Positions 26,326 to 35,592 of a stretch of 64,000 nucleotides of DNA are shown here, piece after piece. Source of the DNA: Lachnospiraceae bacterium (GTDB taxonomy: Bacteria; Bacillota; Clostridia; Lachnospirales; Lachnospiraceae); contig VSNM01000020.1 in NCBI GenBank assembly GCA_009774245.1, positions 1 through 64,000 on the forward strand, given 5' to 3'. The translations under genes were made by a program, and so were the position numbers. Numbering within the stretch: the first letter of the stretch is position 1; every line of letters starts with the position of its first letter. The notes under the pieces were generated by a model. It saw only the letters and a program-made list of their open reading frames with translations, was not told the origin of the DNA and searched no databases.

Positions 26326-28073
26326 TAGTTGTCACCTCCATTCTGGTCAAAGTCCGCGTTTCCTCCGGTCTGTGATTCATATACCTCGCGGTAGATCGGA
26401 CTGTTTTCAAGCAGTTCGTCATGCGTTCCAAACGCGGTTACCATACCGTTATCCATGACGATAATGCGGTCTGCATTCTGCACGCTGCTCACCCGCTGTG
26501 CGATAATCAGCTTGGTCGTATCTGGTATCTCCTCCGCAAATGCCCTTCTGATCCTGGCATCGGTGGCAGTGTCCACCGCGCTGGTACTGTCATCGAGTAT
26601 CAGTATCCTTGGCTTTTTGAGCAGCGCCCGCGCGATACAGAGCCTCTGTTTCTGTCCACCGGATACATTTGTACCGCCCTGCTCTATAAACGTGTTGTAT
26701 TTATCGGGCATTTTCTGTATAAACTCATCTGCGCAGGCAAGCTGGCATGCCCGGATACATTCCTCCTCCGTGGCGTTCTTGTCACCCCACCGGAGATTTT
26801 CTAATATCGTACCGCTGAAAAGAACATTTTTCTGCAGAACGACCGCAACCTGATTTCTGAGCACTTCCATATCGTACTTACGCACATCAATGCCGCCTAC
26901 CAGCAGCTCTCCCGATGTGACATCATACAGGCGGCTGATCAGATTGACCAGACTGGACTTGGCGCTGCCTGTGCCACCGATAATACCGATCGTCTCCCCC
27001 GAATGGATATCCAGATTGATATTGTTCAGGACCGGTTTGCTGTCTTTATTGTAAGCAAAGGATACCTCCTTAAAGGTGATGCTTCCGTCCCTCACGTCCA
27101 TGACTGGGTTCTCGGGATTTCTAAGACTCGTCTGCTCCGTTAAAACTTCCGCGATACGCTTTGCGCTGGCATAGCTCATGGACAACATGACGAAAATCAT
27201 CGATACCATCATAAGGCTCATGAGGATATTCATGCAATAGGCCAGCAGGCTCATCATCTCGCCTGTCGTGAGTCCTCCTGCGACAATCGTCTTGGCGCCA
27301 AGCCATGAGATCAGCAGGATACAGCCGTACACCGTCGCCATCATCAACGGCATGTTGATGACAACGAGTTTCTCAGCCTTTAGGAACATATTATAGATAT
27401 TCTGGTTTGCCTTTGCAAATTTGTCCTTCTCATAATCCTCGCGCACATAGGCCTTCACGACACGGATCGCGGACACGTTTTCCTGCACGCTCGCGTTCAG
27501 GTCGTCATACTTTTCAAACACCTGGCGGAAATACTTGTTTGCCCTCGGCATGATAAACGAGAGACAAATCGCCAAAAAGATAACAGCCACCAGATAGATG
27601 CTTGCCAGCCGCGCGTTGATGGAAAACGCCATAACCATCGCGATAATCATGGACGCCGGCGCGCGCATCGCCATGCGCAGGATCATCTGATACGCGTTCT
27701 GGATATTGGTCACGTCCGTCGTGAGCCTCGTGATCAGGCTTGATGTAGAATACTTGTCGATGTTTGCAAAGGAATATGTCTGGATATTCTCATACATCGC
27801 TTTCCTGAGGTTTCTCGCAAAGCCTGTCGATGCCCTGGCACCGTACTTTGCCCCCATGAGACCTGCCCACAGACCGATCAGCGCCATCACGATCATCAGA
27901 CCGCCGATCTTGTAAATATGGTTCAGGTTTACCGCATTGACGCCATCATCGATGATCGATGCCATCAGCAGCGGAATGATCATTTCCATGATAACCTCCA
28001 AAATCATGAAAACAGGCGTCAGTATGGAATCTTTTTTAAATTCCTTAATTTGTGCGCCTAATACCTTCAGCAT
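26325..28073 (-). CDS. Heterodimeric ABC exporter half, degenerate-site subunit
   Basis: This 582-residue partner has the same fusion of membrane and nucleotide domains. Its own motifs are degenerate: Walker A reads GGTGSAKSS, the Walker B Glu is Asp (LILDDSTSAVD), and the H-loop His is Gln (KLIIAQRVSS). The signature VSGGQ is canonical and serves the partner's site. One weak and one strong ATP site is the hallmark of asymmetric exporters. A GGAGG site precedes the ATG. It follows the MarR gene, the usual arrangement. Confidence 0.92.
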   Translation of the reverse strand: MLKVLGAQIKEFKKDSILTPVFMILEVIMEMIIPLLMASIIDDGVNAVNLNHIYKIGGLMIVMALIGLWAGLMGAKYGARASTGFARNLRKAMYENIQTYSFANIDKYSTSSLITRLTTDVTNIQNAYQMILRMAMRAPASMIIAMVMAFSINARLASIYLVAVIFLAICLSFIMPRANKYFRQVFEKYDDLNASVQENVSAIRVVKAYVREDYEKDKFAKANQNIYNMFLKAEKLVVINMPLMMATVYGCILLISWLGAKTIVAGGLTTGEMMSLLAYCMNILMSLMMVSMIFVMLSMSYASAKRIAEVLTEQTSLRNPENPVMDVRDGSITFKEVSFAYNKDSKPVLNNINLDIHSGETIGIIGGTGSAKSSLVNLISRLYDVTSGELLVGGIDVRKYDMEVLRNQVAVVLQKNVLFSGTILENLRWGDKNATEEECIRACQLACADEFIQKMPDKYNTFIEQGGTNVSGGQKQRLCIARALLKKPRILILDDSTSAVDTATDARIRRAFAEEIPDTTKLIIAQRVSSVQNADRIIVMDNGMVTAFGTHDELLENSPIYREVYESQTGGNADFDQNGGDN

Positions 28074-28109
28074 AAATAAACCTCCATTCGTATTTGATTC
28101 AATCTGTCA

Positions 28110-28205
28110 AATCGAGTAGGGAAATGCCCCTCTCCACTACTCGCGCGCCGGGCACCCGTCAGCGTATGCTGACAATCTTCCTCTGGGTGCCCGTGTGCAT
28201 AAAAA
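28110..28205. repeat. Structured dispersed repeat, copy 1
   Basis: About 95 bp between the MarR and ABC genes. A first hairpin (CGAGTAG/CTACTCG) is followed by an outer stem GGGCACCC (28150-28157) with GGGTGCCC (28185-28192), enclosing an inner hairpin GTCAGC-GTAT-GCTGAC and a bulge with TTCCTCT. It ends GTGTGCATAAAAA. Copy 2 at 38291 keeps the pairing with different stem bases. On the minus strand it lies in the 5' region of the ABC operon. Confidence 0.75.
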
Positions 28206-28222
28206 GCCATCGGTTTCTCCGG

Positions 28223-28690
28223 CTATTGATTCATGTTTGATAAGAGCTTCTGCGCGACTCTGCGGAAAACTTCCAGCTCATCCTCCTCAATCCCCTCGAG
28301 CATACTGTCATCCATGCGATCAATCATCCTCCTTGTCCTGGCCGCAGTCTCCTTGCCCTGCTCTGTCAAAAAAATCCGTTTCAGCCTGGCGTCCCCCTCC
28401 ACGGCCTCACGCGTGATATAACCTTTTTTCTCCATGAGCTGCAGAATCGTTGTCACCGTGGATCTCTTGATGCCAAAATCCGACTCGATCGTCTTCTGGT
28501 AAATCGCCCTGTCCTGATTATGGTCAAGATATCCCATGATCCAACCGTGCATCAGCGTCACTTCGTCAAGCCCCGCCTCCGTGCCACAGGTTATAAAATT
28601 CCTTTTAAATGCACTGTTCAGTTCCCGGATGATCTTTCCGATTTTGTTCGGTTCAGGCATATTACCGCAGCCATTGTTAACCTCATCCAT
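28223..28690 (-). CDS. MarR-family regulator of the ABC exporter
   Basis: The winged helix appears as TIESDFGIKRSTVTTILQLM followed by GYITREAVEGDARLKRIFLT, the wing. I favour the Met starting MDEVNNGCG (about 155 residues) because a GAGG lies upstream; an earlier Met adds 29 residues with no good ribosome site. MarR proteins bind palindromes and respond to phenolics, antibiotics or metals. Position directly upstream of the two ABC genes suggests it represses them. Confidence 0.85.
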   Translation of the reverse strand: MDEVNNGCGNMPEPNKIGKIIRELNSAFKRNFITCGTEAGLDEVTLMHGWIMGYLDHNQDRAIYQKTIESDFGIKRSTVTTILQLMEKKGYITREAVEGDARLKRIFLTEQGKETAARTRRMIDRMDDSMLEGIEEDELEVFRRVAQKLLSNMNQ

Positions 28691-28855
28691 ATCGCATGCA
28701 CCTCTTTTCCGCGTCTGTCCTACCATGCTTTTTGCACTCTTATCGGGATTGATGTCCTTACAGTCCAGTTTGTTCATATCCGAACTGTTCGTGTGCTAAC
28801 ATTTTATTCCCGATTGAAAAAGAAGTCAACACCTTTTGCGCACTTCACACTTTTT

Positions 28856-30706
28856 TCACATTTTGTTCCCGTCCGTTATCTGCCCTGCAATCTTCTCCGC
28901 CAGTTCCTGCAGATACATCCAGCGCTCCATCTTTTCCTCAAGCAGTTTCTCTGCACCCTCCTTGTCCTTTGCCAGCTCGTTCAATTTCACAAAATCACTG
29001 GCATTTTCCGCCATCGTGTTTTCCAGTTTTTCTATTTTTTCCTCCAACGCTGCTATCTCATCCTCAATCGACTCGTATTCTCTCTGCTCCTTATAGGAAA
29101 ATTTCAATTTCTCCTGACGGTTTTTCACGGTTTTCAGGCTGACACCGGATTTCCCCTCCGCCTGCACCGCATTTTTAACCCCTTCTTCCTCCTGCAGCCT
29201 TGCCTGATAATCGGTAAAACCGCCCTCGTACTGCCTGATCGTGCCATTCTGAAAAGCAAAGATCCGTCTCACAACCCTGTCCAGAAAATAGCGGTCGTGG
29301 GAGACAGCGACCACAATGCCATCAAAATGATCCAGGTAATCCTCCAGTATCGTGAGCGTCTGTATGTCCAGATCATTGGTAGGCTCGTCAAGAACCAGTA
29401 CATTGGGCGCCTCCATCAGCACACGCAGCAGATTCAGCCTGCGTCTTTCCCCGCCTGAAAGCTTCCCAAGCAGCCCATACTGCTTCTCCGGCGGAAACAA
29501 AAAACGCTCCAGCATGACGGAGGCAGAGACGGAACCGTCCACCGTCTGCACGTACTCCGCCGTGTTCCGAATGTAATCTATGACACGCATATCCGGTTTC
29601 ATGTATGCCAGACCTGCGCCCTCATCATTGCGGATCTCCTGCGCGTAATAGCCAATTTTGATCGTCTGTCCTGTTATGACCTCGCCTGCGTCCGGCTGCT
29701 CCATGCCGCAGAGAACCCTCATGAGCGTTGATTTCCCGCAGCCATTTTCCCCGATAAACCCGATTCTGTCATTTTTTAAGAAAATATAGCTGAAATCACG
29801 GATTAATTCTTTGCCGCCATACCCCTTTGTGATATGTCTCAGCTCCACTGTCGTCTTACCCATGCGGGTAGATATGGCGTTTGCCACGGAGCTCAAGTCA
29901 AGCTGCGCGTCCTGCTGCGGCCCCTTTTGTGCTGCCAGGTTCTCATAGCGCTGTATATGTGCCTTTTGCTTGGTACTTCTGGCACGCGCGCCCCTTTTCA
30001 TCCACTCGATCTCCACACGCAGGATGCTCTGCCTCTTGCGCTCTGTGGCAAGCTCCATATCCTCCCGCTGTGCCTTCAATTCCAGAAAACCGGTATAATT
30101 TGTCTGATAACTGTAGATTTTTCCCTTGTCAATCTCTACAATTCTGTTGGACACACTGTCGAGAAAATACCGGTCATGCGTCACCATGACCAAGGCTCCC
30201 CGGAAGTTTTTCAGATATTCCTCCAGCCAGTCCGCCATGGACGAATCCAGGTGGTTGGTCGGCTCATCGAGCACCAGTACGTCCGCCTTTGACAGCAGTG
30301 TGTTGGCAAGCGCTATTCTCTTGCGCTGCCCGCCCGACATCGTGCCGACTTTCTGTCCGTATTCGCTGATACCCAGCTTTTGCAGCATCGCCTTGGCGTC
30401 GCTCTCCAGCGACCACTCGTTGTCATGTGTGCGATTGCCCTCCATGACAGCCTCAAGAACGGTCGCATCCTTCTGGAAATCCGGCGTCTGCGGCAGATAC
30501 CGTATCACGATATTGTTTGCCCTTGTGACTGTGCCCTGATCCGGTGTCTCTACTCCTATGAGCATTCTTAATAATGTCGTTTTACCCGTGCCATTGATAC
30601 CGATGACTCCCACCTTCTCCATCTCGTCGACTGTGAAGGAAGCGTCCTCAAAAAGCGGCGTATCTGTATAGTACTTGGTAATATTTTCGACGTTAATAAG
30701 ATTCAT
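28856..30706 (-). CDS. ABC-F family ATPase (Uup-like)
   Basis: Two ATP-binding domains lie in one soluble 616-residue chain: Walker A INGTGKTTLLRML and GENGCGKSTLMRVL, signatures SGGQRKRIALA and SGGERRRLNLL, Walker B LVLDEPTNHLD and LVLDEPTNDLD. There are no membrane helices. A charged C-terminal coiled coil (EYESIEDEIAALEEKIEKLE) matches Uup-type members. ABC-F proteins act on the ribosome E site; some give antibiotic protection, others aid translation. The inter-domain linker is rich in Arg and Lys, as expected. A GAAGGAG site precedes the ATG. Confidence 0.92.
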   Translation of the reverse strand: MNLINVENITKYYTDTPLFEDASFTVDEMEKVGVIGINGTGKTTLLRMLIGVETPDQGTVTRANNIVIRYLPQTPDFQKDATVLEAVMEGNRTHDNEWSLESDAKAMLQKLGISEYGQKVGTMSGGQRKRIALANTLLSKADVLVLDEPTNHLDSSMADWLEEYLKNFRGALVMVTHDRYFLDSVSNRIVEIDKGKIYSYQTNYTGFLELKAQREDMELATERKRQSILRVEIEWMKRGARARSTKQKAHIQRYENLAAQKGPQQDAQLDLSSVANAISTRMGKTTVELRHITKGYGGKELIRDFSYIFLKNDRIGFIGENGCGKSTLMRVLCGMEQPDAGEVITGQTIKIGYYAQEIRNDEGAGLAYMKPDMRVIDYIRNTAEYVQTVDGSVSASVMLERFLFPPEKQYGLLGKLSGGERRRLNLLRVLMEAPNVLVLDEPTNDLDIQTLTILEDYLDHFDGIVVAVSHDRYFLDRVVRRIFAFQNGTIRQYEGGFTDYQARLQEEEGVKNAVQAEGKSGVSLKTVKNRQEKLKFSYKEQREYESIEDEIAALEEKIEKLENTMAENASDFVKLNELAKDKEGAEKLLEEKMERWMYLQELAEKIAGQITDGNKM

Positions 30707-30758
30707 ATATAATACTCCTTCACTGTTCCCTGCCCTGCGGATTTTAAAATTTCTTCAT

Positions 30759-31262
30759 TTAGAATTTTCTAAGCTCAATCGAATCATCGTCCGGCGTATT
30801 CTCCACCGACCTGACCACCACATCATAGCCAAAATCACTGTTCACCTGTACATGCACCGTATCGCCGCACTTATGGCCTGCGAGCGCTTTTCCGATCGGC
30901 GATTCGATGCTGATGAGTCCCTGCAACGGGTTGTTGCGCACAGTTGTCACCAGGCGGTATGTCTCGACCGTGCCGTCCTCCACAAACTCAACCTCCACAG
31001 TCTTGTTCAGCCCGATCTCATCTTCCCTGGCGTCGTCCTCTATAATCTGTGCTGTTTTTATCATCCGCTCGAGGTAACGAATCCGGCTCTCGTTCTGGTT
31101 CTTGTATTTCTTTGCCGCATAGTACTCAAAATTCTCGCTCAGATCCCCCTGTGCGCGCGCCTCCTTGACCGCCTCCAGCGCCTCTTTCCGAATCACGAGC
31201 TTTCTGTGCTCGATCTCCTCCTCCATCTTTTTGATGTCACTTCTTGTCAGTTTATCATTCAT
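30759..31262 (-). CDS. greA: Transcription elongation factor GreA-like
   Basis: GreA rescues backtracked RNA polymerase by stimulating transcript cleavage. The 167-residue protein has the N-terminal coiled-coil finger whose tip is GDLSENFEYYAAKK with the acidic Asp and Glu, and a C-terminal FKBP-like domain (ISIESPIGKALAGHKCGD). The consensus Ala after SEN is Phe here. An AAGGAGA site precedes the ATG. It could be a paralogue of the housekeeping greA. Confidence 0.88.
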   Translation of the reverse strand: MNDKLTRSDIKKMEEEIEHRKLVIRKEALEAVKEARAQGDLSENFEYYAAKKYKNQNESRIRYLERMIKTAQIIEDDAREDEIGLNKTVEVEFVEDGTVETYRLVTTVRNNPLQGLISIESPIGKALAGHKCGDTVHVQVNSDFGYDVVVRSVENTPDDDSIELRKF

Positions 31263-31296
31263 TTTAATCTCTCCTTTTCAATCAAACAGGGGAAAA

Positions 31297-31340
31297 GTGC
31301 CCGTGTGCATAATAAATCGAGCAGGGAACCCTGCCCGACA
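31297..31340. repeat. Fragment of the structured dispersed repeat
   Basis: The segment carries the repeat's end (GTGCCCGTGTGCATAA) followed directly by its beginning (AATCGAGCAGGG). It lies between greA and the FNT gene, as if two copies had partly collapsed. Confidence 0.5.
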
Positions 31341-31363
31341 TACTTTATCTATATCACCCTGTA

Positions 31364-32215
31364 CTACTTCGTCTTATTAACCAACTTACTCTTGTGGATT
31401 GCATACAGCGGAAGTGCGATAAATACCATGCCGCCGAGGATATTACCGATCGTCACCGGTATCAGGTTCGATGCAAACCCGCCAATATTCAGGCTGGAGC
31501 TGATCTGGTCATCCGTAATCCCATACAGCTCCTGTGCCTTCGCCACATATGTACTGTTTGCGCTGGCAATGATGCCCGCCGGAATATAAAACATATTTGC
31601 TACGCAGTGCTCCCAGCCACCGATGACAAATGCCGCAATCGGGAAAAAGATCGCCCACACCTTGCCCGCGATATCCTTCGCTGCAGTCGCCATCAACACA
31701 GCCATGCACACGAGGATATTGCAGAGAATACCGGAGCAGACCGCCTTAAACGGCGCGATCGTCGCCTTTCCATAAGCCACCTTGATCGTAAAAGCACCCA
31801 GCGCCCCGTCTGTATAATCCAACAGTCCACTGAAATATACCAGTGCTGCGATCAACACCGCCCCGGCCATGTTGCTGAAATACACAATGACGAGCGTCTT
31901 AATCATAGGAAGCGCACGAAAACGTTTGTCTGCTACCCCCGCGATCATCAGGCAATCCCCTGTAAAAAGTTCCCCTCCGACAAACACGATCATCATGAGT
32001 CCCACGGGGAAGATGCAACCCGCAAGCGTCTTGGATAATCCCTGGTTTGCGATATTGTGCACCGCAGCGTTGCTCGATGCACCGCCAAACGCGATAAATG
32101 CGCCCGCCATGATTCCGAGCAGGATACACTTCAATAAAGGAAGCTTTACCTTTCCCTCTCCCGCCTTCATATTTGCCTCCAGCACCTCTGCCGGAGAATT
32201 AAATGCATTTTCCAT
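31364..32215 (-). CDS. Formate/nitrite transporter (FNT) family channel
   Basis: The 283-residue protein has six membrane helices and the FNT motifs FIAFGGASSNAAV, FVGGELFTGD and FIGGWEHCVANMFYIPAG type segments (WEHCVANMFYIPAG), the last with the central His of the pore. FNT channels pass formate, nitrite or hydrosulfide; in a fermentative anaerobe formate is most likely. No pyruvate-formate lyase is adjacent, so the substrate stays open. An AAGGAG site precedes the ATG. Confidence 0.88.
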   Translation of the reverse strand: MENAFNSPAEVLEANMKAGEGKVKLPLLKCILLGIMAGAFIAFGGASSNAAVHNIANQGLSKTLAGCIFPVGLMMIVFVGGELFTGDCLMIAGVADKRFRALPMIKTLVIVYFSNMAGAVLIAALVYFSGLLDYTDGALGAFTIKVAYGKATIAPFKAVCSGILCNILVCMAVLMATAAKDIAGKVWAIFFPIAAFVIGGWEHCVANMFYIPAGIIASANSTYVAKAQELYGITDDQISSSLNIGGFASNLIPVTIGNILGGMVFIALPLYAIHKSKLVNKTK

Positions 32216-32337
32216 CTCTATGTACTCCTTTTACCTTATCAGTTATTTGTTATCAATAAAAGTATACATCATAAAACGCTTTATTGTCCATACCTATTAT
32301 TTTTTCCCCATTATCCCTGTTTTTTTATTACAAGCGG

Positions 32338-32366
32338 TTGAAAACGATTTCCGTATCGTGTAAACT
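32338..32366 (+). promoter_or_regulatory. Promoter with LacI/CcpA-type operator
   Basis: TTGAAA and TAAACT are spaced by 17 bp. The -35 element lies in TTGAAAACGATTTCC (32338-32352), which fits a LacI-family or cre operator. Control by the LacI-type gene itself or by CcpA is likely. Confidence 0.5.
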
Positions 32367-32406
32367 ATTCCTAAAAGGAAACTCATTTGAAGGTGGATTA
32401 CAAATT

Positions 32407-33414
32407 ATGGTAACAATAAAAGATATCGCAAACCGCCTGGGTATTGCTCCCAGTACCGTCTCCAAGGGATTAAATGATGCCAACGACATCAGTCCGGAAT
32501 TAAAAAAACTGGTACTGGACACTGCGATCGAGATGGGCTATGTCACCAAACGCATGAAAAAGGAGACACGAAAGCGTCTCTGTGTCTTTGTCGAAAATAT
32601 GCAGTACGAAAAGCCCGGGGATTTTGGATTTGACATCATACTTGGCTTCAAACAGGCCGCCATGCGCGATAACTGGGAGATTACGGTCACGCCGATCACC
32701 CCGCTGCTGCAGATGCGCGATCCCTATGACCGCTATATGGTCCAAAATAGTTTTCACGGCGGTTTTCTGGTCGGCTTTGCACTAAAAGATCCATGGATGA
32801 CACAGCTTGAGACCACAACAATCCCGACCGTACTCTTTGACAATTATATCAAAAAAAATCCAAACATTGCCTATGTAGGCACTGACAGCTTTGAGGGCAT
32901 CGACCTCGCCATCGACCATCTGACGGAACTCAACCACACAAAAATCGCACTTTTGAATGGTTCTCCGGATTCCATGGTGACAGTCAACCGATATGACGCC
33001 TATGTCAACAGTATGCAAAATCACAAGCTAAAGGTTGACGATCATCTGGTGGCTTACGGTTACTATGTCGAGGAGAGCGCAAAATACCATCTGCCGGCCC
33101 TGCTCGAAAACGGCGCTACCGCCATTCTGTGCGGCAATGATCTGTTGGCTGTCGGCGTCATCAGGGAGTGCGAACGGCTTCACGTCAAGGTTCCCCAGGA
33201 GCTGAGCGTTGTAGGCTTTGATAACCTTCCCATCGCATCAGAGATCTATCCTGCCCTGACGACGATCAGTCAGGACCGGATAGATCTGGGCAGAAATTCT
33301 TATGCCGCGCTTTACTGGCTGATCGCCAAGGTTCCAATCTCCCGGTCCATGCTGCGGCCGCGGCTGATCGTGCGAGACTCAACTGCCAGAGCAGCTCTGC
33401 CGGAAACGATTTAA
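32407..33414 (+). CDS. LacI-family transcriptional regulator
   Basis: The N-terminal helix-turn-helix MVTIKDIANRLGIAPSTVSK starts at this ATG, which has GGTGG upstream, so 41 earlier codons are dropped. The hinge helix and a periplasmic-binding-protein-like domain follow (ALLNGSPDSMVTVNRYDAYV, ILCGNDLLAVGVI, VVGFDNLPIASEIYPALTTI). The 335-residue length is normal. The inducer is unknown; no sugar genes lie next to it. Its 3' end overlaps the convergent lysA by four bases. Confidence 0.9.
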   Translation: MVTIKDIANRLGIAPSTVSKGLNDANDISPELKKLVLDTAIEMGYVTKRMKKETRKRLCVFVENMQYEKPGDFGFDIILGFKQAAMRDNWEITVTPITPLLQMRDPYDRYMVQNSFHGGFLVGFALKDPWMTQLETTTIPTVLFDNYIKKNPNIAYVGTDSFEGIDLAIDHLTELNHTKIALLNGSPDSMVTVNRYDAYVNSMQNHKLKVDDHLVAYGYYVEESAKYHLPALLENGATAILCGNDLLAVGVIRECERLHVKVPQELSVVGFDNLPIASEIYPALTTISQDRIDLGRNSYAALYWLIAKVPISRSMLRPRLIVRDSTARAALPETI

Positions 33415-34682
33415 AAATCAAATTTGTTGTAGATATCAAAGCAGTCAAATGTCGCGAAATAATCCTTTGGCGTCTCCGCGCGCCTGATGAGCTGCACGCT
33501 GCCATCTTCTCTCAGCAAAAGCTCCGCGGACTTTAGTTTGCCATTGTAGTTATATCCCATAGAAAATCCATGCGCGCCGGTATCATGAATGGCAAGATAA
33601 TCCCCCATATCAATCTTTGGCAACATTCTGTCCACCGCGAATTTATCATTGTTCTCACACAGGGAGCCTGTTATGTCATACTGATGGTCGCAGGGCTCAC
33701 CCTCTTTTCCCAGAACTGTGATATGGTGGTACGCACCATACATGGCAGGCCGCATGAGATTGACTGCGCAGGCGTCGACACCGATGTACTCCTTGTGGGT
33801 GTGCTTCTCATGGATTGCCTTCACGACAAGGTGACCATACGGTCCCATCATAAACCGACCAAGCTCTGTGTAGATTGCCACATCGCCCATTCCGGCAGGC
33901 ACAAGCACCTCCTCATAGACCTTCCGCACACTCTCGCCAATCACCCTGATATCGTTCGCCTCCTGCTCCGGTCTGTATGGGATTCCGATGCCTCCTGACA
34001 GATTGATGAATCTGATCTGGACGCCGGTCTCGTTTTTGAGCTTGACAGCCGTCTCAAACAGTGTCCTTGCAAGCGTGGGATAATACTCGTTTGTGACTGT
34101 ATTGCTTGCCAAAAAGGCGTGAATCCCAAAATTTTTGACTCCTTTTTTCTTTAAGATGCGAAATCCCTCAAAGAGCTGCTCTGTCGTAAATCCGTACTTC
34201 GCATCGCCGGGATTATCCATGATATCCGTCGTAATCTTGAAGAGTCCTCCCGGATTGTAGCGGCAGGAGATCGTCTCCGGCAGCTTCCCGATCGTCTTTT
34301 CCAGAAAATCAATGTGTGTGATATCGTCCAGATTGATCGTGGCGCCAAGCTTTGCCGCATACGCAAATTCCTCCGCCGGCGTATCGTTGGAGGAGAACAT
34401 GATATCCTTTCCCTCCACTCCCATCGCACTGCTCAGCATCAGCTCAGTGAGAGACGAGCAGTCGCAGCCACAGTCGTACTCGCGAAGAATATTGATCAGG
34501 AAGGGATTCGGCGTCGCCTTCACGGCAAAGTACTCCTTAAATCCCTTATTCCATGAAAAGGCTTCCTTCAAAGCCTGCGCATTCTCCCTGATTCCTTTCT
34601 CGTCATAGATATGGAACGGCGTGGGGTATGCCTTTACAATCTCCTCGATCTGCTCTTTCGTAACAAATGCTTTTTTACTCAT
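33411..34682 (-). CDS. lysA: Diaminopimelate decarboxylase-family enzyme
   Basis: This fold-III PLP enzyme has the PLP lysine in YFAVKATPNPFLI and the glycine-rich NLSGGIGIPYRPEQ. The substrate loop CENNDKFAVDRMLP and the active-site segment PAMYGAYHHITVLG are present. LysA converts meso-diaminopimelate to lysine. The 423-residue length fits. An AAAGGAG site lies within the end of the TrmB gene two bases upstream, so the pair is co-transcribed. Other fold-III decarboxylases, such as carboxynorspermidine decarboxylase, are less likely. Confidence 0.85.
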   Translation of the reverse strand: MSKKAFVTKEQIEEIVKAYPTPFHIYDEKGIRENAQALKEAFSWNKGFKEYFAVKATPNPFLINILREYDCGCDCSSLTELMLSSAMGVEGKDIMFSSNDTPAEEFAYAAKLGATINLDDITHIDFLEKTIGKLPETISCRYNPGGLFKITTDIMDNPGDAKYGFTTEQLFEGFRILKKKGVKNFGIHAFLASNTVTNEYYPTLARTLFETAVKLKNETGVQIRFINLSGGIGIPYRPEQEANDIRVIGESVRKVYEEVLVPAGMGDVAIYTELGRFMMGPYGHLVVKAIHEKHTHKEYIGVDACAVNLMRPAMYGAYHHITVLGKEGEPCDHQYDITGSLCENNDKFAVDRMLPKIDMGDYLAIHDTGAHGFSMGYNYNGKLKSAELLLREDGSVQLIRRAETPKDYFATFDCFDIYNKFDF

Positions 34683-34684
34683 CT

Positions 34685-35407
34685 CTAATTGTCTCCTTTG
34701 GTTAATTGAATTAGCTTTATCTCATTTCTAAGGGAATCCTTAAAAACATTTACAAAATTTTTCTGACCGCAGTACAGACAGCTGTCCGCAGCATTCCCAT
34801 TCATCTCACCTGTGAGGACATAGCTGGAATCCACGATCAGCCGCAATTGTCTGTCCTGTTTGTCCGTCTGATAGACAATGCTGCCCTTGATCGCTTCCGA
34901 CGGCAGGTCGCTCACCAGGAGAACCACTTTTTTTCCATCCGCCGCGAGCTGCTCGAGATGATCCCGAAACTGCTCAAGATATTCTGTCGGCATGGACAGA
35001 TAGACGCGATACGCAACATGCTCCAGCATATTGTAGATTTTATCCATAATATGTCTGTGGCTGCTGATGGTGATATACCCCGCAGAGCTGTCGCCAATCT
35101 GCGGAATCTGTGCCACAAGCTCCTGTTTCAGCGCTGTCAGCCGCCGAATCCTGTTCTCGCAGAAATCTTCGATCGCCACTGCTGTGTACTTGTTCGTCTC
35201 ACCCTCCAGCAGATATGCGGCGCCCTCCTCCACAAGGCTGGCCAGCGCGCTGTATACATTGGAGCGCGATATTCCCGTGAGCTTTGACACCTCATAGCCT
35301 GACAAATCCTTGCTGCGCAGCAGACACAGATAGATATTGGCCTCCTGTCTGGTCAGACCAAACTGCACCAGCTTTTCCGCCCAGACTCCCAATACGGTAT
35401 TATCCAT
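34685..35407 (-). CDS. TrmB-family transcriptional regulator
   Basis: Residues 10-80 form a TrmB winged helix (FGLTRQEANIYLCLL, LTGISRSNVYSALASL). The rest resembles the TrmB ligand-binding region (YRVYLSMPTEYLEQF). TrmB proteins usually respond to sugars; here the partner is lysA, two bases downstream, so a role in lysine or cell-wall precursor supply is possible. The CLYCGQKNF motif near residue 215 could bind a metal. Confidence 0.82.
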   Translation of the reverse strand: MDNTVLGVWAEKLVQFGLTRQEANIYLCLLRSKDLSGYEVSKLTGISRSNVYSALASLVEEGAAYLLEGETNKYTAVAIEDFCENRIRRLTALKQELVAQIPQIGDSSAGYITISSHRHIMDKIYNMLEHVAYRVYLSMPTEYLEQFRDHLEQLAADGKKVVLLVSDLPSEAIKGSIVYQTDKQDRQLRLIVDSSYVLTGEMNGNAADSCLYCGQKNFVNVFKDSLRNEIKLIQLTKGDN

Positions 35408-35540
35408 GTGTCACATCACCCGTTTCTATAAATAAATTATACTCACGACAGACAAATCTGGCATGAGCGTTGTGCCAGCCACAGCCGCACAATAGTAGTA
35501 CTCAACAGGAACACTATACTATGCGCTCCGGCAAATGTCA

Positions 35541-35569
35541 AGAAGCACAGTCAATAAAACTGTGCTTCT
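35541..35569. terminator. Perfect hairpin after the BlaR-like gene
   Basis: AGAAGCACAGT and ACTGTGCTTCT pair perfectly around a seven-base loop, 24 bases past the stop of the gene. There is no T run on the minus strand, so it may act as a transcript stabiliser. Confidence 0.5.
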
Positions 35570-35592
35570 AAGATTAAAATAAGTTGAAATTA

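Noticed and set aside
28520..29458. 312-codon plus-strand frame across MarR and ABC-F genes
   Set aside because: It covers parts of two certain genes on the opposite strand and reads as Phe- and Leu-rich noise.
30675..31589. 304-codon plus-strand frame across greA
   Set aside because: It overlaps greA and the FNT gene antisense and has no support.
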